In this document: positions 44,247-56,660 of the stretch, piece by piece
Position numbering within the stretch: position 1 is the first letter of the stretch
Layout: every line of letters starts with the position of its first letter
NCBI GenBank assembly: GCA_021018815.1
Contig: JAITYX010000065.1
Span: forward strand, 3,441,501-3,505,500
Length of the DNA stretch: 64,000 nucleotides
Origin: Talinum fruticosum
Taxonomy: Eukaryota > Streptophyta > Magnoliopsida > Caryophyllales > Talinaceae
Reading direction: 5' to 3'
Made by a program: the position numbers and the translations under genes
Notes under the pieces: model-generated
Databases searched by the model: none
What the model was told of the DNA's origin: nothing
The model's input: only the letters and a program-made list of their open reading frames with translations

Positions 44247-46167
44247 AATTGATATTAATTATGATATTTTTAGTTACTTTATTAGTCTTAATTTACAATA
44301 CGTGTGAGTAATTTTTCTTGAAACCATGCTAGATTAATTATTTTGCAACTTATTGTCAAATTGATTTATTCCACGATTCTATAATAATTTGTGCTCAATT
44401 AATTAGTGTAAAGCCTAATTTGTGTAATATAAATTCATACAATAGTTTAAAGGCTTAAGTACGGAAAAACTATAGTGTTTTAGGTACAAGTACTACCCTA
44501 ATTAAACATGGATGGCTCATACCCATCTCTTTTAATTAGGATATTATTATAGATCTTTGTTAAATCAGTTTGCTAGTTGGTTGGTTACAAGATGCTAGAT
44601 GATGTTTTTCTAGTACTTAATGCTCCAATTGGATTAAATGTTAGTGCTAATGCTGGGTTATGAAAATTAGTAGGGTTTATATAAGGGCTAGGCCTAATTA
44701 AACTAATAACTAAGAAAAACAAGGAAGATTTGCTAGTAGGTGTCTTCTATAATGTCACTTGTGGATAAATGAGTTTGTGTGTTAATGATAAATATTAATT
44801 TTCATTGTGGATATAGATTATACTAAGTGTTTTTAAAAATTTGGTATTTTTGATAGTTATTTGTTGTTTTCTAGTTAATTTCTTTAGTTTATCAATTTTA
44901 TTGACAAGTCTATAGTACTTAAGTTTATATTTCATCTATTCCCTCATAAGTATAGTATTTTAGGTGAGGGTTTTAATAATTTTACATTGTCTCTTAATAT
45001 ACTTTAATTTTCAGATTATATTTTTGTCTGCTTTTGTTATTTTTAGTCAGTAACTTAGAAATTTGTTAAAATTAGTTTCCTTTGGTTAATTTTTTTTTCT
45101 TTTATCATTATAGGGTCTAGTTAGAGTCTTAACATTTTATTATCAATTTTCGTAATTTTTATAATTGATTTGATAATTTTTCAGATTTATTTCCTAAATT
45201 GGGCAACGGTAGGTTTTTAGTTTATTTAACTTTGTAAATTCGGCTTTTATTTTTGTTTATATTTGTTTAGGGTTTATTTGGGTTTAAAAATTAGATTTAA
45301 TATTCAGGTTAAGTTTCCCATTTATTTTATTGCAGTTAATATTTATTTATTTTTCTGTGTTTATTCTCTGTTCAATTTTTCTGTAATCTTGATTTTGTTT
45401 TACTTTATGGAAAATTATTAAAAAAAAATTCTCGAGTTTTTGGGTTAGTTAAATTCTATCCAAATTCTTTACTTAATTTATTAGATAATTTTTCAGTAAA
45501 TTTTAGTTATTAATTTTCTGATTTATATTTTTCGCTTTGATTTTAAGAGTAGTAAATTTAATTAGACTAAAACTTGCATATCATCGTCTTTCCTCGTGGA
45601 TTAAATCCATACTTTCATGTACTATATTGTTAATTATAAGCCTAAGAAATGGTTTAAGTCGTAACTTTATGACCTGCTTCTTGTATGTGCTAGTAACTAA
45701 AGATAAATTTACAATTTGAAACATGAGCCAAAAATAAGCTTTTTACTTACTTTTAAAACCAGCTCATCTTCAAAATCCAAAAATAAACATAAACTTATCA
45801 GCTCAACTTTAAAATCACCGCACTTTAGTTGTTGGCCATGGTATATATGAGCTACATGTGTGGCTTGATATTTGTTTGCCAAAAAATAGTCTTTGTTCAC
45901 AGAAATCAGGCAAAGAAAGATCATTAGTCACTTCTTAAAAAAAAAAAAATTGATTAGTGACCAACCTTTCTGTTACAACAAATATCAAGACCACAGACAA
46001 TAAAGAACACACTAAAAAATTGAATATAGAGCATACTAAAAGAACAAACTGAATAAAGAGCAGAAATAAACTTTAGCTTGACTTTCCTAAAGAAAAAAAG
46101 GCAAAAAAATAGCTACATTAATACATCCTTCAAAATCTAACCTAGCTTAACCCAAAAAAAGTAGTGC

Positions 46168-46201
<34 letters not shown>

Positions 46202-46500
46202 GCACTACTTTTAAATGTCAAAAGCCAATTGTCTTAACGTTTATAAACGTTGCTTGAAATGTTATTTGCTACTAAAAATGCTAGTTCAAACACTAGTTCA
46301 TGGAAGGCAAATATTTGGCTGATTAGTATTTTGAACGCTAAATTCTACTCTGAATGCTAATGTCGAATAAGACCGTAGCAAGCCACCCCTCAATTTTTGT
46401 GCATTACCCCTACCCCCCCAAAAAAAAAAAAAAAGAAGCCTCCCTTTATGCTCTATTCCGTGCTCTCACACCAATAAAATACAGGCCTAAAAAATAAAAA
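44247..46500. other. AT-rich intergenic DNA between the LINE and CLC-d
   Basis: No gene, RNA or element with borders is seen, apart from the (AT)n palindrome at 46157 and some A runs. Confidence 0.5.
46157..46212. repeat. Perfect palindrome with (AT)14 core
   Basis: AAAAGTAGTGCTTC (46157-46170), (AT)14 (46171-46198), then GAAGCACTACTTTT (46199-46212). The whole 56 bp is self-complementary. Likely a foldback produced by an AT microsatellite at the centre of a short inverted repeat, or a minimal MITE. Confidence 0.9.
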
Positions 46501-46512
46501 ATGAACATCTAT

Positions 46513-46518
46513 TTTATT
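46513..46518 (-). terminator. Candidate polyadenylation signal of CLC-d
   Basis: Minus-strand AATAAA about 270 bp downstream of the predicted CLC-d stop, in an AT-rich 3' flank. Position is plausible for a plant 3' UTR; plant signals are loose, so this is a weak call. Confidence 0.25.
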
Positions 46519-46784
46519 TGTCGCATACAAACGATTCTAGATTAATTTTCATTGACAACTTTTAAGTAGTTAGGGAAAGCTAAAACAATGCAAATCATGC
46601 ATAATGAGCAACACCAAGGCACTATAAGGATACAACTCATGGATAGCAGAGAGAACTTGCAGCATATTATCACAAATCACATAAGATGGCTGAACATATA
46701 CATGGAGAAGTACTCCTCCATGTGATTAAAAAGGACCAGCAGTAAATCTTAAAAGATGTCATAGCATATATGGAGTCCTTGGCA

Positions 46785-47896
46785 TCATAAGCTGTAAAAA
46801 AACAAGAGTTGAGCATCAATAGGAAGAGACCTTACACTAGTCGATTGGAGTTCAGACTCTGAATCGTCGACATCCTGGCATATCAATTAGATCGCTTTAA
46901 GTAACACACACAAGTCATCACAATCAAGTGTCTGAAGATACGGCAGTGACATACCTCAATCAACAAATCTTTTCTACTAATCACACCTACAACACGAGAA
47001 GGTCGAGGGACAACCAACAGGTGCCTCAGGCCCAGTTGGCGGAACAGATTATAGACCTGGACAGACAAGATGCTGTAAGACTGCTAAAATCTGAAGAATA
47101 AAATTTGAACATGAAATATAAAAGCAAAAGCAAGTTACAATCATCACCCAAGACCAAAAAACAAGATGTGGGATTGACTAAATTCAAACCTAACAAAATC
47201 GTTAATTGAAACATAAATACCTACAAATCTAAAACTTTACCTTTGTCAGAGACATATCTTGAGGAACAATATATGGTGAAGGGTTCAAAAAGGGAGCAAG
47301 ATCAATATACATGACCAAGTCATCTGAACTCAGATGAATATCATCCAGCGAAAGTCCTTTACTTGAGACTGGTTTGATGAATTCACTATTATTATGCCTG
47401 CAGAGAGAGAGAGAGAGAGACAGAGACAGAGAGTGAACACTTCCATTCGTGACAAAGGTGGAAGATTGAAGATACAACAGCTGGACAAAACATGCCTTAC
47501 TGGGAAGGATCCACCCCTTGAATCACTAGGCAAAGGGCTATGTTGGAAATCCACCTTGGACTGTAGAAGCACCAATAAATGACTGCATTGTGCACATTAA
47601 AATATTGTACTCAATGTACTGAACAAGCCAAAAGTAAATAATTCAGGACAGGAAAAGAAAGCGTACACACAAATATTGAATACCTCCGAAGCATCAGCCC
47701 CATGACATGTGTCTCTCCGCTCCTATTATGCTCTATCACCTAATTTGTCAATCAACCCCATTAACAGAAATAGGCTAAATTTCATTAAATACTAGAGTAA
47801 CAAACTTCATTTACTTACAGGAAAGCCATTGTGCTTGTTGCTTCTTAGAATGGACACAACATCAGCAACCTTAACAACACGGGGTAAACTGACAAC
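46785..47896 (-). CDS. CLC-d: CLC-d exons L-Q (CBS domains and C-terminus)
   Basis: Six exons: 47819-47896, 47684-47739, 47496-47582, 47241-47397, 46955-47056, 46785-46874. CBS1 spans [20 protein letters not shown], ...[22 protein letters not shown]2 spans [44 protein letters not shown]. Exon N ends at an unusual GC donor. The last exon reads [16 protein letters not shown] and then [13 protein letters not shown] before TGA at 46785-46787; the ELQSTSVR word is family-typical, the 14 residues after it are not. Confidence 0.88.
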
Positions 47897-50800
47897 CTTC
47901 AGGAACAAACATCAGAGAAGAACGTAAACAATAGCCCGTTCCCACAAAAGTTCATCTTTTCTAGGTTGTTTTTTAGCTAAGCATTTTTTTCTAGTTTACT
48001 CAATCTGAACTCAAAAGATTCAGGTGCAAAACCATTCACACCTTTCTATTCCTGCTAGCTTCTTTTGCTTTCATCCTCCGCATCTGATATTTAGGTCTTG
48101 ACTCAAGCAACGGGATGCTCCTCAATCGAGCTTGTTCTTCATATAAACCTTCACTAAAAGCATCTCCAACAGCCTGCATTACAGAGATTAGAATGGTTTG
48201 GCATGTGAGTCATCCAAGAGAGAAATTCTCACCCATCTAACAAGAAACATGAATTATAACAATGCACCTTTGATATAAGAAGAACGAGCATGATAAGAGG
48301 CAGAAAATTCAAATTATTTGTGATCTCAACCATAATGACACAAAGGGACACCGTTATCCGCATTGAACCTCCTAAGAAAGAAGCAGCCCCCAGAAGAGCA
48401 TACCTGTATTGCCGGAAAATCATAAACGAATTAGCATGGATGCACAAAGAGAAACAGACACGGACTTGCTTGCGATTAGCTACAAGTGAACCACATAAAA
48501 CAGGCCAGCATCATCGGCCACATATTTCAAAAGATGAGATCATATGTACTCCAGTGAGGGTTTCCAGCAAATTATAATCCACTACGTCAGGAGAAAGCAG
48601 TCAAACCCGACAGGATTTCCATATAAGTACAACAAAGAAACACATCCAATACTTAGGTCCATCAACACGATGGAAAACAAATTGTGCTACATCATAAAAA
48701 GATCAACAAAAGAATATCAAATGATTAGACAAAAGATCTCAAAGAACCATAACTCTCCCAATGCATTCAAAAATGATTTCTGCATGCCAGAGAATGAAAT
48801 TCCAATTCTCAAGACAATATCAAAAGCACATGTAGACATATAACCACACAATAAGTGGGCAAAAGTAGGGAATTATTCAGAACAAGACAGGAAAGGAATA
48901 GAGAAATAACACTCACGTTCCCTCTTCAATGTTCGGCTTTTTGTAGAAGTTGACAACAAACATGCCAACAAGACGACCGTAAGTAGATCCTATCATTATT
49001 CCAGGAACAAATTGCCCAGCTGGGACAGCAGTACCGAATGTAATCACCGCTAAACTGTAAAACATAATCTACACAAGCACAAGTCAAGATTAGATGATGC
49101 AAATGCAGATGGTGAGATGACTTAACTCGTCACTCGGAAGACAAATAATTTCATCTTTACCCCACTCCACCGAGCAAGATAAGGTTTGGTTGGTTTATTG
49201 ACCTGGGCCCAAATTTGATCATTTGAACAGGCAGTCAAGAATACAAAAGAAAATCACAAGCAAGTTTTCATGTTCCCCACAAACAGGAATTTAATTCTAT
49301 TGGAGGTATTAAAAAATTCCATTCCCATAATGAGTGTAACATAGAACGACCATAAGATAGACACTAGAAAAGAACGACGCTATTCAATGTTCAACAGCAT
49401 AAGTGGTTGCAATAATATAATCATCGTAACACATTTTGCTGTATATGTTAATTCATCCTCCCCACTTTTTCTCATACTCACTGTTCCATCAAACCCACTT
49501 TTTGTCTTTTAGGTTATTATCCTCGTCCACTATTTTCAGTAATATTCAGTAGACCTTACATTCTCCATATTTCACCCACCTTATCCTTCTCACTTTATTT
49601 CTCTATAGTAATCCCTTTTTCCTTTTTCAATCTCGCTCTCCACATTCCATGAACTAAATTTTCCTGTTTCCACTATGGTAAAAGTAGACCTTCTGTAATT
49701 GAGATGAAAATGACAAGAAGCCTATAATAACAAACACACAGCAACATCACCACCATAGAGTGAGGTAGGGCAGATCCAGATATAGGAAATCCGACCTTTG
49801 CATGCAAAGAAGCTAATGCTAGAAACTCACATGAACATTTAGAGAACCTTCTACTTGTTACGCTGATCTTAAAACACCAGATAAATAATGGAAGTACACA
49901 GAAATTCAAGGTGGCAAGCATATACTGTTAATAAAGTGATTACAATTTACACAGCCTAAAAGGTTCCCAACATCACTATGGAGAATACATAGGCCTAATC
50001 TCTTGCATTGCATATGGTTAGGTTTAGCGTCTAGAGCTTGATCTTTCAGCTTTAAATCTCCAGCTTACCACAATCTTTATAGCTCCTACCAATTTTCCAA
50101 CTCCTAATAACTTGTTCTATGCTATAGCCTTCGAACACTATCCATACAGAATTTAGAATTTTTTTTAAATGCAAACATGGAATTGACTAAAGATACGTTT
50201 GTATGTTGTTTTAAGGCACGCGAGAATACTCTAAATTGAGTGTTTAGAATAATCTATGGATCTAGGAAAATTCAAGCCCTGTTCTTATAACATTGTAAAA
50301 TGTAAACTCTACGATTGTAAGCAATTGTAAGCTAAAGTTGAAAAGAACATGGCCTTCCTTACTCTATTTAGGGAATATTTAGTTAGTTTCAAATATGCTT
50401 TTAACTGGTCAAGAATCTTATAAATAGATTATAGATCCAAGGATATCACTTACCCTAACCCCTTGATGAATAAAGCCTATTACATTCAAAAAGCAACCGT
50501 TTTGCCTCTCTTGTCTATGCTTCCCCTAACTCCCCGTTATTCCTTTCCTAATCCCCCTCCCCCCACCCTTCCTCTTTCAAACATATGTGTATACATGCAA
50601 ACATTTTAGAAACAACTTTCTTTCCTCTAATTCTCTTCCCTTTTCCTTGATCTCAATCAAATTGGCAACAGGGCATGCCACTCTTTATAATCACCAATGA
50701 TAGGCCAACAAGAATGGACATAGGAGACTTAGCCAGAGGCAGATCCTTCCTAACTCCACCCCCCCAAAAAAAGATTCGGTCCAAAAGCAATTACTTAGTT

Positions 50801-53800
50801 TCTGGCCCAACATTTCACTTGATAAATTATGAAATTGTAAAGCAAAAACTCTATATGGCAGCCCATGAATCAAGGCACCTGTTGCTTTTTTGGTAGGACC
50901 ATCACATGCAAGTATATGTGGCTCTGTGCCGCAGCTTTTTCTGCATGTTTTTCAATTTGAGATTCCATAAGGCATCAGATCATAGGCATTACTTTCCTAA
51001 TTTAATAACATTACTCCTAACAAAATTATGAAGTCTGCAGCTTGTGACCAGTTTTTCACTAATATGCATATCAATGTCCTAAGTTTTCCAAAACACAATT
51101 GAATTATTATTCTTAACAAAATTTAGATTTGGTAGACTACCCCTCCCCCTACCCCCCAAACGCCCGCGTGGAGAACAATTTAGCATTCTAATTAGTGGTT
51201 GACCTTTAAACAACTTTATGCCCCTTCTTTCTGTAGTCTCTAATATCCAATAAGTTCATATTCATCAGTAAATTTTCAGCTTCATTCTAGTCTCTGGTCT
51301 CCTTTTATTGTTTGAGATAAAGGTATGTTCTAATTCTTAAATATAACTGTGATAATTAATTGTTGTGATTTACGTAAAAATTTGTGTTCTTTGTAATCTA
51401 TTTTGTTCATCAATGTCAATTATACCATAGTAGTTTGACATTTTAGTCAAAATAATGTACAATATGACAACAATTACTTTTTGGTGTGTTTTATTCTTTT
51501 ATGTTACACTTTTGTTAGTATTACAAATGGATTTATTTCTGTCATTTAAAAACTTATAACTAAATCTGTATATAAGTTCAAGTGAGAATTAACTGTTTTT
51601 ATCATAAAGGACACTATGACAATGGTGTTTTTGCACTAATATCTTTATATTTATGTCGAACGAAAAAAATTATATGTTATATTAAACTTAGCTTCACGAA
51701 AATATCCAAGTTCTGCCACTGGAAATGCCAAACAAAACCATGCAAGTACTTTCAAAATTAGGAATACAGAGGATCATCTGAACCTAAAGCTATGCGGAGA
51801 GTTTTTTTTTTTTTTGCAGGGGGGTGAAAATGAAAACAGTAAATGAAAATATAACTAGGCATGTGGAGCCAAAGCAGTGTTGTAAAAGGCAGTACGAGCT
51901 GGACAGTGTGGTACTACAAATACAGGACAGACCACTCCATATTTGAACAATTTCTGAACCATAATTTGATTTCCAGAGAATCATAAATGAATTATCAATA
52001 TGGGTCAGAGTGACAAACAATGCAGTATTATCAATCATTTTCAGTATGATTCTATGCTTCATGTTATGCATTCTCCCTTTCTTATATGTTAGGGTAGACA
52101 GTGGTTCTATGCATTTGGATCAAGGTACTTTTATGTTTTAAAAGTAACACGATTTTGGAGGAACATCATATTTGGAAGAACATTCAGAGCAGAACATAAT
52201 AAAAGACTCAGAGTGTCCAGCATGGAGACAAGACTTAATGTAGAAGTGTAGCACACAAAGTAATCAAAGCCAAAATTTGAAGCTGATATGAGTGCAGTAC
52301 CAAGAAGGTCAACAAGCTTTGAGCACTATATTCATGAATTGTTTTGGCACTAAATAAATTCCTTATAGCATCATCCTGCATGAAAAAATAAAAAAAACAA
52401 TAAATAAAGGAACCACCGTTCTAGAGGAATGGTAAATAGACAACAGAGAGCGCAACAAGAGGAAGCATGAAGCTCTATACAGCATTACAGCCCTAACTAC
52501 CTGAGTATTGAAGAAAATGGTTGCAAGATCATTGTACTCCTTATCATTCCTGCAGTAAAACTGGAACGAAAGAAGAAATAAAAAGAATTTGTAAATATGA
52601 CTCAACACGAAAAATTTTCAGCAGAATTGTAATGACCTGATATACTTACAGCAGCATAACAAAGACTTGGACAAATAAATAGAAGTTCATTGAAAACAGA
52701 CGATGTTGAAACATGTTGTCAAAACCAGTCCCAAGCGCCAACCATATAACAGAATAAGGACTTCAGACTTGGAAGGCTCTTATAAGAGGGGGTGGAGAAC
52801 AAAAAATAAAAAAATAAAAAGGCTCCAAGTCCATGGTATTGGAGTACATAGCCATCTTTTAAATCATCTTAAGGGCATGTTTAGTCCTTGGAAAGAAAGT
52901 TCAAAGGAAAAAAATGAGAAGGAAAACACGTTTGGAGAAAATTAAGTTTTTTCTCTTGTTTGGATTATAGAAAAAGACATGGGAAGACAAAAAGATTTTC
53001 CAACAAACTTTTTACATCTATTTGGAAACAAGAAAGTTGATTAAGGGGAAAAAAACAAAAACAAAAATAAGATAGCGAGTGTCTAACGTCATTATGCTAC
53101 CCTGTACAAGCTCTCGTATCACTTTAAGTTTGATCTTGTCGTTTCAGTCTGTATATTGCTTACTTTATACTCCCTCCATACTATAGTATTTGCTTCTTAT
53201 TCCTATTTTGGATGTCCCATAATGTTTGTTGGGCTTCCACATATATACATAAAACTAGGATTCTTTTCCATAAATGCCATAAAAAATAGTAATTAAAAAA
53301 ATAGTAAATCATATATTATTGACTGATTTTCTTAAGATCCACGTCTTGTCAACCCTTGCAATTAAATTGGGACGGAAGGAGTATTAGAGATGTTAGATAA
53401 TTTGACTAGTAAAATTTCTAATTATTGGTATTAAATTAATTTTAAATGTAAATTCATGTGCATTGATTTTGTAAAGAAAAAGGAAAAAATATTATATATT
53501 ATATTATTTTCATCTATTTAAGTCCAAACTATAATTTAACATTTTAAACAAAAACAAATAAAAAAGATCTAACTCCCTCCCCCAAACAAAAACAAACCCC
53601 ACAATGGAGATCTAACACCCCAGAATACATCATCTTCACCCATCCATTCATCTGCCTTCATCGCCATCACCCCAGAACCTCTCTCTCTCTCTGTCTCGTC
53701 ATGTTTTACTTCATTAGTTATTCAACAAAGCCCCAACTGTACCCAAATTGAGATACACCCCTTCCTCCCACCTTCAAATCAATTAAACCCTCCCCCAACC

Positions 53801-56605
53801 AACACTCCCAGGAGAGAGATTTTTTTTGGGGGGAGGGGGAACAAAATGAAGATCAAGATATGATAACATCGACATGAATTCCCTTCCTCTTTCCCCAATT
53901 TTCCCTATAAACTGCGAAATTCCCCAATTTCAAGCCCCCCCAATATTCATCAAATCCCCAAAATTCGTTCAAATGCTCCAATCCTAGTACAAGAGGTAGC
54001 ACTGATAAAATCAGAACCAGTACCAGTGAGCCATCAGTAGAGCAGATTGGTGAACCAGCCGAAGGAGAAAGGGACAAGCAAGGACAGAGAGAGGGGGCAG
54101 GAGAAAAGAGACGAAGAGAGAGAGAGAGAGAGAGATAGAGAGCTGCGAGAGAGGCTAGCAGCAAAATACCTAGCTTGACTTGAAATTACCGGGCAAAATC
54201 CCAGATTTTCTCACGTTTTTGTGTGGAATATATTTCTGCTATATTTTCTTAATTTTTCAACAACATTTTCCACCCAATTTTTTTCCTCCACCAAACATTG
54301 GAAATTTTTATTTTTCAATTGTTTTTTTCTTTCCAGGATACTTACTAAGGAACCAACAGGGCCTAAAGCAACATTCACTAGCTCAACACCACCATAAACC
54401 CTTAATACTATCTACATGAGACATGACTGCATCAAATAGCCTTACAACAGGGTCACCGGGTTATAACTGTAGACAGACTGCATATCAGGAAAAGGTGAAA
54501 GATAATACTTACATTTACATAATTCCCATACATTCCTGGGGGATTGGGACATTCAACTTCAGATGCAGGGCAGGGACTACATTTCCTCAGGAGAGGTAGT
54601 CCAAAGGAAATTGCTGAAGTTATAACAGAGATAAGGCAGACTTCAATAATCTGATGGTGACAAGAGATAAAATATAATGAGAAATCAAGAAAATAGAATA
54701 CTGAACAAAAGGCAGCAGTTTCCAAATGATATACCAGTTAGGCACAAATAATAACTCACTTTAACTCGTGTCCCTTTCTTGTGCAAATAATTGCGACGCC
54801 AGTAAGTTACATAAACTGTAAGTTGATTGAATAACGCCCCTAGGAAAATCAGAAGCCAAATACATGAGAAGATAGACAGCATAAAGTTTCCAACGGATAC
54901 AACGCCACAAATAGGTTAGCTTCAGCAGATATACTTACCAAGAAGACCCCCTATGACCCCAATAATTGCCATTGGCAATAACTCAGCAAATGAGTAATCT
55001 TCTTGACCACTATGGAGAATGATTCAGTTAGAAACTAGAATTTGTAAAAGAACAGATACAAAGAAATCAGAGAAGTTAGATCCTAACTCAGATATATCCC
55101 ATATTATGAAGCCACCAGCACCAAAGTGTCCACATTTTCCACTCTTGCACCACGCCATGGCAGTACGCACAACAACAGCAACAACAGCAGAAGTGAAAAA
55201 GACACGCCACATAAGCTGACTTCTCCACCTTCAAAAGAGAAAAACAGAACAAAATAATAAGTGGCTGGCATTTAACCTTCAGTAGTAAATAATTACATAT
55301 GGGTAGAAAGCTGAATGCCGACAAAATAAGGTGAAACAACAAACATTGATATAGTTGGGAAGATGGCAGTACCAGGATGTAACCTCCTCAAGTGCGAATA
55401 ATACTCCGCCAACGGGAGCTCTAAAAGCAGCTGCAACTCCAGCTGCACAGCCACATGTCACCTTTTCAAAACATTACATCAATTATAGTGAGAAAGAATC
55501 ATCAGGAGCATACTTCAGTAAGTGAAAAAATTGTCAGTGGTTCATTGGCTCATCAAGCATTAGACACCAAGGAAACCAACAGGATGTCAATTATGTAAGG
55601 ACAAATATATATGCAGGATGAAAGTATCAAAGCAGAAAAATTTGATCACACTCTTAGAACAGCTAAATTAAAGAAGGTGCACAAATACTAGGGCAAGGCT
55701 AGCTTCACCTTCTATTTGCAAGTACGAATACCTTTCATAGAGGCATTGAATGATTACATCACCCCAAATATTGGATTTTTATGAGTAATCACAAAATATG
55801 TATTAAAAGACACCAAGGGGATAATTAATCCCTCAAGCTCTGGATAGTAATCATATCAACAAAATCTCAAAAAGTCAACTTTGTACCGTGATCGAGAACT
55901 TGACTCCAACTATACAAAGTTCTCAAAAAGTAGAGCTCGAAATCATCAAAAGACCTCGCCTCGCACTCAAAAAAATATGTCAATTCCTCTCCTTCCAAGT
56001 ACTCAACCAAATAGCTAATGGCATCAACTTCCAAACTCCTAGAACCCTACTCTTCTTCAACCTACTTCTCCATGCCACCAAAACATCTTTTACCGTTAAA
56101 CGTTGCACCCAACTAACCCCCATCAAAGAGAAAGACATATGCAATAAAGGGGCAACCCACCAACAATGAATGAAAAGGTGGTCAGCAAATTCTTCCTTGG
56201 CTAGGCACATCACACACCTACTAGCTAACTTACGAGCTCTTATAGCTGTTATGAGTTCTTCAAGTTAGCAATTAGATGTTATGAGTTGTTATGAGCTTAG
56301 CTCTTATAGCTATTATGAGCTATTATGAGCGGTTATGAAATTTTGAAGATACCGCTAGCGATATTATTTTTTATATATTTCACAAACATATATAGGCAAT
56401 AATGAATTTTTATAACAATTTTTTTGCTAATCAATTAATTTTTATTCGGTTACAAATTTTAGTCATCGTATTTTTTATATGAATGTTTTTTGAGGGAAAA
56501 GTAGGTCCCATTAATATTTATCTCAAGAAATGAAAAAATGTAAATACAATGCATATAAATGTTTTTTAATACCGTTCAATGTTAATCATAATAATATCAA
56601 TAACG

Positions 56606-56660
<55 letters not shown>

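Larger units (their letters stand above)
52873..54363. mobile_element. PIF/Harbinger-like non-autonomous element in a CLC-d intron
   Basis: Left end GGGCATGTTTAGTCCTTGG and right end, reverse-complemented, GGCCCTGTTGGTTCCTTAG form imperfect terminal inverted repeats. Identical 3-bp TAA duplications flank it (52870-52872 and 54364-54366), the PIF/Harbinger (Tourist) hallmark. Length 1491 bp, with a nested Stowaway at 53170. The right half (53570-54180) has a (CT)n-rich leader-like sequence on the minus strand. No transposase. Confidence 0.7.

Noticed and set aside
47229..47477. Possible single long exon reading through the (CT)n into CLC-d coding sequence
   Set aside because: The CT microsatellite is the polypyrimidine tract before an AG acceptor; conservation with CLC-d starts exactly after it.
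48290..48843. Plus-strand frames of 95 and 99 codons
   Set aside because: They are antisense to a CLC-d exon (48268-48403) or lie in its intron, with no recognisable domain.
53853..54164. 103-codon minus-strand frame with Leu-rich start resembling a signal peptide
   Set aside because: The Leu/Ser repeats come from the (CT)n microsatellite; it lies within a non-autonomous transposon in an intron.
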